DNA of 64,000 nucleotides from the NCBI GenBank assembly GCA_026003395.1, contig BPHE01000001.1:173477-237476 (forward strand), written 5' to 3'. The position numbers and the translations under genes are program-made. A model generated the notes under the pieces. The model was given only the letters and a program-made list of their open reading frames with translations. It was not told where the DNA came from and did not search any database. Source of the DNA: Vicingaceae bacterium. GTDB taxonomy: Bacteria > Bacteroidota > Bacteroidia > Flavobacteriales_E > Vicingaceae. Of the stretch, positions 9,801 to 17,721 are shown in pieces. The number at the start of each line of letters is the position of its first letter. Within the stretch, counting starts at the first letter, position 1.

Positions 9801-10090
9801 AAATGAAAAAAAACAAATCTCAGCGTATCCGGCGAATTGTTTGTGTATATCAAGCGTTCCTTGGCAGTTATGATATCGGTTTTCTCGTCAATGTAGGCAT
9901 CTATGATATAATGAACATCTTGTTGCCAATAACCCGGTACAGGCAAGCGATTTTTCCAATAATAAGGATTTTCCCTTGTAGGATATTTATTTGGCGGAAC
10001 AGGAAAATTTACGGTCAATTCTTGACCCAATACCCTCGATTGAAATAATACCATCAAAAAAACAAGCCATACAATAATCCTCTTTTTCAT
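6887..10090 (-). CDS. M1 family zinc metallopeptidase, exported
   Basis: An N-terminal signal peptide (about residues 1-22, ending VLGQ) is followed by an aminopeptidase-N-like beta domain and a catalytic domain with the exopeptidase-type motif DGMEYPML (367-374) and zinc motif HEVGH at 390-394, with the third ligand E413 in LDEGF. The spacing HExxH-18-E is exact. Residues after about 620 form a long C-terminal region (TYRGKSGASFSTELEFDKL and other beta-strand-rich stretches) that looks like an outer-membrane or beta-sandwich domain, unusual for classical M1 enzymes but common in Bacteroidota homologues. At 1067 residues it matches those. It should trim peptides in the periplasm or at the cell surface. 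Confidence 0.92.
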   Translation of the reverse strand: MKKRIIVWLVFLMVLFQSRVLGQELTVNFPVPPNKYPTRENPYYWKNRLPVPGYWQQDVHYIIDAYIDEKTDIITAKERLIYTNNSPDTLRFVFFHLYQNAFQPGSYYDDLNRRNYNLPKYGPYESQGKGTEILALKVENRDVKTELDNTVLKVYLPRPLPPGDEIVFDIDFKTYFDGYGNIRRRMKTFNAWGYKHYDGVHWYPRISVYDRKFGWTTDQHLGHEFYGDFGTFDVRLNFSADFVVEATGILQNEKEVLPDSLRMKLDLKNFRKKWGGEPSVIIPYDSTKRKTWIYHAENVHDFAFTADPTYRIGEVRWNHVRVIALAQEPHAALWQNAAIFTAKVIEVYSRDFGMYAYPKMVVADARDGMEYPMLTLDGGFDPEYRGLLAHEVGHNWFFGMVGNNETYRACLDEGFTQFLTAWALTEIDGDTVKHFPEFSQYKARFREPETTVYNEAMMGYLLDASIEEDMPLNTHSDDFNGAIRHGGGYRHVYYKTATMLYNLKYVLGDSLFLKAMQHYFNQWKMCHPYVEDFRNSIIQYTKVDLNWFFDQWMETTKYIDYAITKIKKGKFPDEYIIRFKRKGTMQMPIEFTVYDFEGGKHDFYIPNTWFVKNTKAQVLPRWIGWHKNLKPYYDAKVSIPGGIKNVVIDTSKILADVNLLDNSRKLPMKVMFDHQLYNYPVWKEYRFYARPDVWYNAFDGVKAGFHVNGNYFERFHRIHLSAWFNFGSPQYDITRERNNYNPFSYIFKYETNTHKFIKNSTFELQTRWIDGLILHQAGFSFYNRGKKDKIYIYQKWMERNARYANDLYLLYPGDWTISSINSSFNLEYLHTYRYFKGKGEITLALRTPSLFAENDFSRIQLTAINYNNIGKIELRTRFFAQVGTGTPPLESSLYLAGANPEEMMENKFFRSRMITPVDFTQYGSTTGHFQAGGGLNLRGYNNYVAPENKGDTIVLTYRGKSGASFSTELEFDKLIPLKFKKLSGWMDIDMYLFYDAGFINDQWKFDNNFLPRMDAGPGMTLTIKKWWQFEKPSPLTIRADFPLFLNRPPAGEDYFAFRWLISINKSF

Positions 10091-10606
10091 TTCTCTGATT
10101 TAGATGCGCTAAATTATGGATAAAAAATTTAGTATAACATCTCCACTTAACAAAAACCATCAAAAAATTCCATCCATCCTTTGACATTTCAAGTGTTCAT
10201 TCCACTCATCTCACCAAATTTAGTCCACTGCAAGTCAACGATTCAAATCCTGCCTCAACGATGTCGCTTTTTCAATTCATTGTCAATTTAATTTTTATGG
10301 GCACGCACGGCCTTCGCTACTATTCCTCGCCCCTCAGCCAAACGGCCGGCATGGGCTGCCGGCGATCCTCCTACCGTCGGCTGCCGGCCGCCCTGCCGGC
10401 CGGGCTTCGTGGCTGCGGGATATCCGCTCAGTCCGGCTGCCGTTTTTCATTTATTTGCATTTGATTCTCACCATGGAAAATAAATCTCTATTCTTACCGG
10501 CAACATCATTCTGAATTTTCCGATTTAATCTTTTCAGGGCATCTGAAATTTTTTATGACAACCAAGCAATGTTCCTCTTAATTTTACAATCTAATTTTAT
10601 ACAGAT
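10091..10606. other. Intergenic region with no supported gene
   Basis: This 516-base gap separates the divergent peptidase and metallophosphoesterase genes. Both flanks are ordinary AT-rich sequence. The middle holds the GC-rich island listed separately. I see no tRNA, no convincing coding frame and no clear TAnnTTTG box with an upstream TTG for either gene. A 67-residue open frame across the island is arginine-, serine- and proline-rich and matches nothing I know. Confidence 0.6.
10298..10442. repeat. GC-rich intergenic island with nested hairpins, possible dispersed repeat or structured RNA
   Basis: By count, 101 of the 140 bases at 10301-10440 are G or C, in a setting that is mostly 30-40% GC. 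The edges are abrupt (ATTTTTAT before it, TTTTTCATTTATTTG after it). It contains several GCCGGC-type palindromes (for example GCCGGC at 10335, GCCGGCCG at 10383 and GCCGGCCGGG at 10395) and can fold into GC-rich hairpins on either strand. Similar islands recur between genes in many Bacteroidota genomes, but I cannot test copy number here. Confidence 0.4.
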
Positions 10607-11104
10607 ATGAAAAAAATTTTTCTTCTAAGCGACACACATGGCTTTATTGATCCACATTTCATAAAACACATGCAATCTGCCGATGAAATTTGGCACGCAG
10701 GAGATATTGGCAATGCCGGCATCCTGGACCAACTCAACAAAATCAAACCCGTCAGAGCTGTTTATGGAAATATTGACGGCAATGATGTCCGGAAATTATG
10801 CAAAGAATATGAATTTATCGAACTCGACGGCTTCAGTTTTCTGTTGATTCACATTGCCGGAACATTTGGCAAATACAACAACAAAACTCAAACACTCATC
10901 AAGCAATATAAACCCCAAGCACTCATTTGCGGCCATTCGCATATTCTCAAAGTGGCTTATGACAAGAAATTTGACCTTTTATACATCAATCCCGGAGCTG
11001 CCGGAAATTATGGTTTTCATAAACAAAAAACTGCGCTTACATTCACTTGTCATGACGGTAAAATCACCAATCTTTCCATTATTGAAATAAACCGCCAATG
11101 TTAA
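10607..11104 (+). CDS. YfcE/MJ0936-type metallophosphoesterase
   Basis: The 165-residue protein shows all metal-binding blocks of the small calcineurin-like phosphodiesterases: LLSDTHG (D9 and H11), WHAGDIGN (about 35-42), VYGNIDG (about 54-60), LLIHIAG (about 82-88), ICGHSHI (about 109-115) and a final NPGA. Homologues hydrolyse phosphodiesters with two divalent metals, usually Mn; the physiological substrate is often unknown. No signal peptide is present, so it should be cytoplasmic. It is transcribed alone, between the GC-rich island and a small membrane protein gene. Confidence 0.92.
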   Translation: MKKIFLLSDTHGFIDPHFIKHMQSADEIWHAGDIGNAGILDQLNKIKPVRAVYGNIDGNDVRKLCKEYEFIELDGFSFLLIHIAGTFGKYNNKTQTLIKQYKPQALICGHSHILKVAYDKKFDLLYINPGAAGNYGFHKQKTALTFTCHDGKITNLSIIEINRQC

Positions 11105-11196
11105 CAATTCAATTATTCATACATCTACTAATTTTAGACAAACCACCCCTTTTGAACAATCAATGTTAAAAATTATTCTTTAAAAATAATTTTCCG

Positions 11197-11224
11197 GGCA
11201 ACTTTTTCAATAACTTTACGTTTA
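11197..11224 (+). promoter_or_regulatory. ECF-sigma-like promoter, GGCAAC-N16-CGTTTA
   Basis: GGCAAC at 11197-11202 and CGTTTA at 11219-11224 are separated by 16 bases, and the -10-like block ends 29 bases before the ATG of the 46-residue protein. The same pair with 15 or 16 bases between occurs upstream of three surface-protein genes in this window (25740-25767, 44386-44412, 59675-59701). AAC in the -35 and CGT in the -10 are hallmarks of ECF sigma-factor promoters. Confidence 0.55.
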
Positions 11225-11253
11225 AATATTATAAACCCATTAAACCTACAATT

Positions 11254-11394
11254 ATGAATACCGAAGAAATGAAAGAATTGCTCACCAACGAAAATGTCAT
11301 TGCAGCCATTATTACGTCGGTCATATTGTTGGCTGTCGGAATTTGGATTTGGATTAAAGGCCGCAAAAAAAAATTAAGTAACGACAGTATTTAA
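11254..11394 (+). CDS. Small single-pass membrane protein, 46 residues
   Basis: The ATG at 11254 opens a 46-residue frame: an acidic head (MNTEEMKELLTNEN), one hydrophobic helix at about residues 15-35 ending in WIWIK, and a basic tail (GRKKKLSND). This charge pattern predicts an inner-membrane helix with its C-terminus in the cytoplasm. The gene has a well-placed promoter-like element (11197-11224) of the type also found before large T9SS surface proteins. Its stop lies 27 bases from the convergent asd stop. I do not recognise a family. Its reality is supported by composition, by the promoter and by the clean membrane-protein design. Confidence 0.6.
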   Translation: MNTEEMKELLTNENVIAAIITSVILLAVGIWIWIKGRKKKLSNDSI

Positions 11395-11421
11395 CCGTTA
11401 CTTATTGTGGCAGTACTTTTT

Positions 11422-12411
11422 TCAAATCAATTTGTTGGCGATCAAATATTCTGCAATTTGAATGGCATTGGTGGCTGCACCTTTTCTCAAATTGTCGGCA
11501 ACTATCCACAGATTCAACGAATTTGGCCAACTATAATCCCTTCTTATCCGTCCGACAAAAACCTCATCCTTGTCTTTGCTGTATAAAGGCATCGGATAAA
11601 CATTCATCTCCGGTTGATCTTTGACCACAACTCCGGGAGTATTTTTCAATATTTCGTATATTTCTTCTAAATGAAAATCTTTTTCAAACGTAATGTTCAC
11701 ACTCTCAGAATGCCCTCCGATAACAGGCACCCTGACCGCAGTGGCCGTAACGGCAATCGAATCGTCTCCCATGATTTTTTTGGTCTCATTCACCATTTTC
11801 ATTTCTTCTTTTGTATATCCGTTATCCATAAACACGTCGATATGTGGCAACAAGTTCAGGTCTATCGGATAAGGATAAGCCATTTCTCCCTTTTTACCCG
11901 ATCTTTCATTCATCAATTGATCCACAGCATTTTTACCGGTTCCCGTCACACTTTGATAAGTAGACACCACTACTCTCTTGATGGTATATTTTTGATGCAA
12001 TGGTTTTAGCACCACAACCATTTGTATAGTGGAACAATTAGGATTGGCAATGATTTTATCTTCCGATGTCAACACATGCGCATTAACTTCCGGCACAATC
12101 AATTTTTTTGACGGATCCATCCTCCATGCCGAAGAGTTGTCAATCACTGTCGTTCCATTTTCGGCAAAGCGTGGTGCCCATTCCAACGACACACTGCTTC
12201 CGGCCGAAAATAATGCCAACTGCGGTTTTTTCTCAACTGCCTCGTTAAGCGATACAATTTTATATGACCTACCTTTAAAATTTATTTCTTTACCGTATGA
12301 TTTTTCCGATGCCACCGGAATCAATTCTGTAACGGGGAAGTTTCTTTCCTCCAACACTTTTATCATGGTCTGCCCCACAAGACCGGTAGCACCTACTACT
12401 GCAACTTTCAT
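11422..12411 (-). CDS. asd: Aspartate-semialdehyde dehydrogenase
   Basis: The 329-residue enzyme has the NADP-binding start VAVVGATGLVGQTMIKVL, the active-site cysteine C126 in ANPNCSTIQ, the phosphate-binding SSAWRMD (about 93-99) and the catalytic histidine H234 in VIGGHSESV. It reduces aspartyl phosphate to aspartate 4-semialdehyde, the branch point to lysine/diaminopimelate, threonine and methionine. Length and motifs agree with bacterial Asd. It is transcribed alone, divergently from the lamin-tail protein with only 48 bases between the two starts, where a TATATTTG box points toward asd. Confidence 0.95.
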   Translation of the reverse strand: MKVAVVGATGLVGQTMIKVLEERNFPVTELIPVASEKSYGKEINFKGRSYKIVSLNEAVEKKPQLALFSAGSSVSLEWAPRFAENGTTVIDNSSAWRMDPSKKLIVPEVNAHVLTSEDKIIANPNCSTIQMVVVLKPLHQKYTIKRVVVSTYQSVTGTGKNAVDQLMNERSGKKGEMAYPYPIDLNLLPHIDVFMDNGYTKEEMKMVNETKKIMGDDSIAVTATAVRVPVIGGHSESVNITFEKDFHLEEIYEILKNTPGVVVKDQPEMNVYPMPLYSKDKDEVFVGRIRRDYSWPNSLNLWIVADNLRKGAATNAIQIAEYLIANKLI

Positions 12412-12441
12412 ATTTTTTTTTAATTTTGATATTTAAAGCGG

Positions 12442-12449
12442 CAAATATA
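12442..12449 (-). promoter_or_regulatory. Bacteroidota -7 box (TATATTTG) for asd
   Basis: On the minus strand TATATTTG fits TAnnTTTG, the Bacteroidota primary-sigma -7 element, 30 bases upstream of the asd ATG. I see no TTG at the expected -33 distance, so support is partial. Confidence 0.35.
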
Positions 12450-12459
12450 ATTTAACTAT

Positions 12460-15400
12460 ATGAAACTACATCTTTTTGTCATCACGGTTTTTTTCAATTT
12501 TATGACTGTTGGTTACAGCCAATTTACAGATAATTTCTCTGACGGTGACTTCACCAATAACCCTCCATGGTTTGGCAACACTGCGGATTTCATTGTCGAC
12601 AATTTTCAATTACGAAGCAATGGCCCAGCGGTTACTCCCACAACCATTTATCTTTATACAGCTTCAACCAAAGCGACCGATGCACAATGGGAATTTTTTG
12701 CCAATCCCAAATGTGCCACATCTTCAGGCAATTATATGGATATTATTTTAATTTCTGATGTCAACGCCCTCAATGGTCCATTCAACGGTTATTTTGTAAG
12801 AATTGGCGGCACTCCCGACGAAGTAAGCTTATTTAGAAAAGACGGAACCAACGAAATAAAAATCATCGACGGCACAGACGGGCTCATCGCAAGCTCCTCC
12901 AACAATCCTACGAGAGTGAAAGTGACCCGCGACATCTCCAACAATTGGACTCTTGAAGCGGATCCCACAGGCACCGGCAATAACTATCTTTTACAAGGAA
13001 CCGTGGTGGATGCAACCTACACCACCGGCAATTACTTTGGTGTGAAAGTTACTTACTCTGCATCAAACAATATAAAATATTACTTCGACGACTTTTACGT
13101 AGGAAATATAATTTATGATACCAACCCTCCAGTTCCGGTAAATGTGGTCACCATCAATTCCGGACAAATCGATCTGTATTTTGACGAAAATGTAGAATTA
13201 AATTCATCGCAAACAACCTCCAATTACTCTATCAATAATGGCATTGGACAACCCGTTTCGGCAGTGCGCGATGCCGTAAATTTTAAATTGGTGCATCTAA
13301 CACTGGGAGCTTCACTGCAAAATGGCCAAAACTACACTGTAACCATCAACAATGTGCAGGATTTGTCAGGCAATGCAACCTCCAATGCTACCATCGGATT
13401 TACTTATTACCAAATTTCACCACCATCTTTCCGGGATGTGGTGATCAATGAACTTATGGCGGACCCTGACCCTGCTGTTGGGCTGCCAAACAAAGAATAC
13501 GTAGAAATTTTCAATGCCTCAAACAAAAATTTTAATCTCAACGGATGGAAACTCACCGAAGGCACATCCACAGCCACTTTGGGCAACTATTTGCTACTTC
13601 CCGGGCAATATCTGATTCTATGTGCTATTGCCGATACAGGACTTTTCTCCTCCTACGGGCAAGTTATGGGCCTTTCTCCTTGGCCTTCACTCAACAATTC
13701 CGGTGATAATATCATTCTTTATTCGGATGCATCGGTAAAAATTGATGCTGTTAATTATGATTTAAGCTGGTATAAGAACACTTCAAAAGACGATGGCGGT
13801 TGGTCTCTCGAACAAATAAACCCTTTTTTGCCTTGCAGCGGCATTGACAATTGGCAGGCCTCAAACAACACAAACGGTGGCACTCCCGGTCAGGTCAACA
13901 GTGTTTTTTCCAATGCCGCCGATACATCCAAACCTTATATGAAAAAAATTCAAATACTCACCCTCAATCAAATTGAGATACAATTTAACGAATCGATGGA
14001 CAGCTCCTCACTTGCAAATGCAACCATCAATATCTCTCCAAACATAAACATTGCTTCACAAATTGCCGTAGGACCCGAATTCAAAAGCTTAATTGTGAAT
14101 CTTGCAAGCAATATCGACTCTGCTACTGTCTATTGGTTGAAAATTTCCGGCCCTACTGATTGTTCTGCCAATACCTTACTCATCGATTCCATTCGTTTTG
14201 CCATTGGTGTTTCTCCACAACCTTTTGACCTTGTCATCAACGAAATTTTTGCCAATCCAAGCGGAACACCTGCATTGCCCGATGCTGAGTTTGTCGAGCT
14301 CTACAATGCAAGCACCAAACCATTGCTCCTTAATGGACTTCGCTTTACAGATGGCACCACTTCAACTTCCATCCCTAACACCAATCTTTTGCCCGGCGAT
14401 TATCTAATCATTTGCCCTTCTTCTTCTGTTGCTTTATTTCAACCTTTCGGACAAACGTTCGGTTTGAGCAATTGGCCTTCGTTGAACAACTCAGGCGATA
14501 AATTGGCCATTTATTTTCCCGGAAAGATTATTCATAGAGTATATTATTCCGATACCTGGCATGAGCCCTCAAAAAAACCGGGCGGTTGGTCCCTCGAACT
14601 GAAAGATCCTGCCAACCCCTGTGGCGAAGCCAATAATTGGACAAGCTCGGTAGATCCTGCAGGCGGAACTCCCGGTAAGATTAATTCCGTTTTTCAATCA
14701 AATCCTGATATATCCCCTCCTGTCTTATCAAAAGTTTTTGCTTTATCGCAAGATTCGGTTGTCTTAGAATTTAACGAAATAATTGATTCCTTGTCAGCCA
14801 CACTTGCCAACATCTCCATTAGCGGAAACATCAACATCGCATCCCGTGTTGTTTATTTTCAAAATTCTATGAAAAAACTTTTGTTGAATTTGTCAAACCC
14901 ATTACAACCCAAAACCGCCTATACCGTCACTGTTGCCGGCGTCAATGATTGCAAAGGAAATTCTGCCTTAACTCAGGCTGAATTTTACTTGTTCGAAAAA
15001 AGTGACCCCGGCGATGTCATTATCAACGAAATACTTTTCAATCCTCGTGGCAACGGAAGCGATTATGTAGAAATATACAACAAAAGCGATAAGTATATTA
15101 ATTTACAAAATTGGTTTCTTGGCACAATAACTGATGAAAAGCCCGCAAGCTTGAAAATTATCAGCACAGAACCTTTGCTTTTCAAACCCAATGCCTTTCT
15201 GGTCATCACCAAAGATTCGGCCAATGTGCAAAATGAATATTTCACCCATGCCAAAGGACGTTTTATACAACTCTCCACACTACCAACATATGCAAACGAA
15301 TCCGGAAATGCAATTGTTTGCAGTCCCGATACTCAAATCATCGACCGTTTTGACTATAACGAAAACATGCATTTTGCCATGCTTAGCTCATTTGACGGCG

Positions 15401-15846
15401 TGGCTTTGGAAAGAATCCGCTACGAAGCGCCTACACAAGACCCTTCTAATTGGCACAGTGCCGCCGAAAGTGTGGGCTTTGGCACTCCCGGTCTGGAAAA
15501 TTCTCAACACAATGTAGTCAAAGAAACTACCGACTTCCAACTTGACTTAAACATTTTTTCTCCGGATAACGATGGCTATCAAGACATTGTTACTCTTTAT
15601 TATCAATTATCCGAACCCGGATATGTGGCCAATGTTTATATTTACAATCACGAAGGCAGGATGATTAAACATTGGGTCAAAAATCAATTGTTGGCTGCCA
15701 AAGGATTTTGGACCTGGGACGGCATCGACGACCAACAACAGAAAGCCCCTATGGGCGCTTACATTGTGTTCATAGATGCCTATAATACTCAAGGCAAAGC
15801 GATCAAGAAAAAACTAACTTTGGTAGTAGCCGGTAAGTTAAAGTGA
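12460..15846 (+). CDS. Exported lamin-tail-domain (LTD) surface protein with FlgD-like C-terminus
   Basis: The 1128-residue protein has a signal peptide (about 1-20, ending TVGYSQ) and a lectin-like beta region to about 210. Three units follow, each an Ig-like (Big_5-type) stretch plus a lamin tail domain. The LTDs start near residues 324, 588 and 850 and share VINE(L/I) and a conserved Asn-Gly-Trp or Asn-Trp core; all three end in tryptophan-bearing loops. The last 100 residues (FSPDNDGYQDIVTLYYQL to GAYIVFIDAYN) resemble the FlgD/CHU_C-type Ig fold used as a T9SS sorting signal. It is probably a secreted or surface-attached protein; bacterial LTDs often accompany nucleases or phosphatases, but no enzyme domain is visible here. 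Confidence 0.85.
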   Translation: MKLHLFVITVFFNFMTVGYSQFTDNFSDGDFTNNPPWFGNTADFIVDNFQLRSNGPAVTPTTIYLYTASTKATDAQWEFFANPKCATSSGNYMDIILISDVNALNGPFNGYFVRIGGTPDEVSLFRKDGTNEIKIIDGTDGLIASSSNNPTRVKVTRDISNNWTLEADPTGTGNNYLLQGTVVDATYTTGNYFGVKVTYSASNNIKYYFDDFYVGNIIYDTNPPVPVNVVTINSGQIDLYFDENVELNSSQTTSNYSINNGIGQPVSAVRDAVNFKLVHLTLGASLQNGQNYTVTINNVQDLSGNATSNATIGFTYYQISPPSFRDVVINELMADPDPAVGLPNKEYVEIFNASNKNFNLNGWKLTEGTSTATLGNYLLLPGQYLILCAIADTGLFSSYGQVMGLSPWPSLNNSGDNIILYSDASVKIDAVNYDLSWYKNTSKDDGGWSLEQINPFLPCSGIDNWQASNNTNGGTPGQVNSVFSNAADTSKPYMKKIQILTLNQIEIQFNESMDSSSLANATINISPNINIASQIAVGPEFKSLIVNLASNIDSATVYWLKISGPTDCSANTLLIDSIRFAIGVSPQPFDLVINEIFANPSGTPALPDAEFVELYNASTKPLLLNGLRFTDGTTSTSIPNTNLLPGDYLIICPSSSVALFQPFGQTFGLSNWPSLNNSGDKLAIYFPGKIIHRVYYSDTWHEPSKKPGGWSLELKDPANPCGEANNWTSSVDPAGGTPGKINSVFQSNPDISPPVLSKVFALSQDSVVLEFNEIIDSLSATLANISISGNINIASRVVYFQNSMKKLLLNLSNPLQPKTAYTVTVAGVNDCKGNSALTQAEFYLFEKSDPGDVIINEILFNPRGNGSDYVEIYNKSDKYINLQNWFLGTITDEKPASLKIISTEPLLFKPNAFLVITKDSANVQNEYFTHAKGRFIQLSTLPTYANESGNAIVCSPDTQIIDRFDYNENMHFAMLSSFDGVALERIRYEAPTQDPSNWHSAAESVGFGTPGLENSQHNVVKETTDFQLDLNIFSPDNDGYQDIVTLYYQLSEPGYVANVYIYNHEGRMIKHWVKNQLLAAKGFWTWDGIDDQQQKAPMGAYIVFIDAYNTQGKAIKKKLTLVVAGKLK

Positions 15847-15862
15847 TTGTTATTGAGATTAC

Positions 15863-16546
15863 ATGATGAAATATCAACACATATTGTTTGATTTGGACCG
15901 GACATTGTGGGATTTTGAGACAAATTCAAAACTCACAATTTTAGAAATTTTCGATGAATTGCAATTAAACAAATATGCCTGTTTTGAAGAGTTTTATCCG
16001 GCATATCTTTCGATAAATCAAAAACTTTGGCAACTATACCGTGAAGGCAAAATTGGCAAGGAGCATCTTCGCACCGAAAGATTCCGGTTGACCCTTGCAA
16101 AATTCAAAATTCACAACCCGTCCATGGCTGAAGAATTTGCCGACGAATACATTAAACGTTCGCCAATGAAAACTTCATTGTTGCCCGGCACTTATGAAAT
16201 CTTGCAATATCTTTCTCATAAGGGCTATTTATTGCACATTGCTACCAATGGTTTCAAAGAAGTGCAATGGATAAAACTAAAAAATTGCAGAATTCATCAT
16301 TTCTTTCAGCATGTCTTTATTTCCGAAATAATCGGTTACAATAAACCGGATTTGCGTTTTTTCAAATATACGCTCAAACGACTGAATACTCCGGCAGAAA
16401 AAATTGTTATGATTGGCGACGACTACGAAGCTGATATCGAAGGATCAAGAAATGCCGGTATCGATCAAATATACTTCAGCCCTCATGACCAACGAAAAGC
16501 CACTTACCACATTAGAAATTTATTCGAACTTCAAAAAATACTGTAG
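15863..16546 (+). CDS. YjjG-family HAD phosphatase (noncanonical pyrimidine nucleotidase)
   Basis: The 227-residue protein has the HAD nucleophile motif FDLDRTLWDF (D10 nucleophile, D12 acid/base), a helical cap (about 20-90), motif II in IATNG and motifs III/IV in KPDLRFF and GDDYEADIEG. The arrangement matches the YjjG family, which dephosphorylates noncanonical pyrimidine nucleotides and 5'-nucleotides and so cleans the dNTP pool. The ATG is 16 bases after the LTD gene, so it may be read from the same transcript. A general phosphoglycolate-phosphatase-like HAD is the alternative. Confidence 0.85.
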   Translation: MMKYQHILFDLDRTLWDFETNSKLTILEIFDELQLNKYACFEEFYPAYLSINQKLWQLYREGKIGKEHLRTERFRLTLAKFKIHNPSMAEEFADEYIKRSPMKTSLLPGTYEILQYLSHKGYLLHIATNGFKEVQWIKLKNCRIHHFFQHVFISEIIGYNKPDLRFFKYTLKRLNTPAEKIVMIGDDYEADIEGSRNAGIDQIYFSPHDQRKATYHIRNLFELQKIL

Positions 16547-16688
16547 TAAAAAATTTGTCTTCAGTCATTTTATTTCTCTTTAATCCTGTTTAATTAAAAT
16601 GGCATTATTAAAACATCATACCTTCAATAAATACATAATCAAGACAAATAAAAGATGAAGAATAATTTGAAGTTATGGAAAATTTTGA

Positions 16689-17645
16689 TTATTTCAAGGT
16701 TAATTTAGTACGTCCTATGTCTACCCCATCGCAATAAATTTCCAAGACATATTCACCCGGCAAAAATTCATAATCATCATTTGGTTTAGCCCAATCTAAG
16801 CATGCTTCAGTTTCTTCATTTTGATAATTAATGGATTTTCGATCGCTAAAAATTCCTTTAACTCCATTAAATGTAAACAAATTTGACTCATCATTTTGAT
16901 AAGGAAGCACCTTTCCGTCCGGTGTCAAAATTCTTAAATAAAGATATTTCGTCCCGGGTTCGGTTACTTTATTTTCTGCAATGGTAAAACAAACACGAAT
17001 TTTATCAATACGTTTGGCACGGTTTAGTTCTTTTCCGGTATTGTCATTCTTAACTTTTACACCAAATGCCTTAATATTGACGGCTTTTAAATAGGAAGCT
17101 ACCGTAACTTTTTGAGATAGCTCTTCTTTCGTTTTTTCAAGCATTTGACTTTTTGATTTTTCTTGTTCGAGTGCTTGACTAACCATTTCTTTTTCTTCTT
17201 TCAATTTTTTATTGACCGTGTTTAGCGAATCTATGGTTCTGACATATCCTTGCATGATTCGTCTCAAAGTTTCAGTTTCTTTCTTAAGTTTAGCAATGAT
17301 ATAAGCGTCGTTTTTGTGTTTTTCGGCTTGTTTCAGCAACTCTTCAATTTTTTGTTTTTGTTCTTCCAATTGTGCTTGCATCTGTGCGTTATCAGTTTTC
17401 AGGTTTTCATATTGTTGCAACATTTCTTTCAATTCTGCCTCAACTTCTTCTTTTTCCCTGGTTAGATCCACATTTTCTGAAACAACAACTTGAATCTGCT
17501 TGTTTTGATTGAATAGAAACCATGCTTCAACTATGGCAAGCCCGGCAAACAACAACGCGAGTATCAACCATACCGGTTGTCCGGATTTTTTTACATTTTT
17601 GGAATCCTGATTTGAGTTTCCGGGATTTTTTTCGGGATTTTCCAT
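16689..17645 (-). CDS. Coiled-coil membrane-anchored protein of unknown function
   Basis: The 318 residues begin with a short polar tail rich in Asn and Lys, one membrane helix at about residues 27-45 (VWLILALLFAGLAIVEAWFL), then a long heptad-rich coiled coil at about 50-180 (many Glu, Lys and Gln). A compact C-terminal domain at about 185-318 contains VNIKAFGVKVK, IRVCFTIAENK and PGEYVLEIYCDG. Its orientation should be N-in, with the coiled coil and end domain in the periplasm. I know Bacteroidota proteins of this layout only as hypothetical. It is transcribed alone from a TAnnTTTG-type promoter. Confidence 0.8.
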   Translation of the reverse strand: MENPEKNPGNSNQDSKNVKKSGQPVWLILALLFAGLAIVEAWFLFNQNKQIQVVVSENVDLTREKEEVEAELKEMLQQYENLKTDNAQMQAQLEEQKQKIEELLKQAEKHKNDAYIIAKLKKETETLRRIMQGYVRTIDSLNTVNKKLKEEKEMVSQALEQEKSKSQMLEKTKEELSQKVTVASYLKAVNIKAFGVKVKNDNTGKELNRAKRIDKIRVCFTIAENKVTEPGTKYLYLRILTPDGKVLPYQNDESNLFTFNGVKGIFSDRKSINYQNEETEACLDWAKPNDDYEFLPGEYVLEIYCDGVDIGRTKLTLK

Positions 17646-17666
17646 AAAAATTTACTTTTTGTTTTG

Positions 17667-17693
17667 CAAAAATATAAGGAAATTTAAAATCAA
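17667..17693 (-). promoter_or_regulatory. Promoter for the coiled-coil protein gene
   Basis: On the minus strand TTG (17691-17693), 16 bases, then TATTTTTG (17667-17674) resembles the Bacteroidota promoter TTG-N17-23-TAnnTTTG with a spacer one base short. The box lies 21 bases before the ATG. Confidence 0.45.
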
Positions 17694-17721
17694 CTCTAAA
17701 TGTAACAAAAAACTTAAGATT

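Noticed and set aside
10261..10464. 67-residue open frame across the GC-rich island
   Set aside because: Arg/Ser/Pro-rich product of palindromic DNA, no homology I recognise, no ribosome site.
10501..10530. A fifth GGCAAC element before the metallophosphoesterase
   Set aside because: GGCAAC occurs at about 10,500, but the second block reads CCGATT/CGATTT rather than CGTTTA, so it does not meet the motif.
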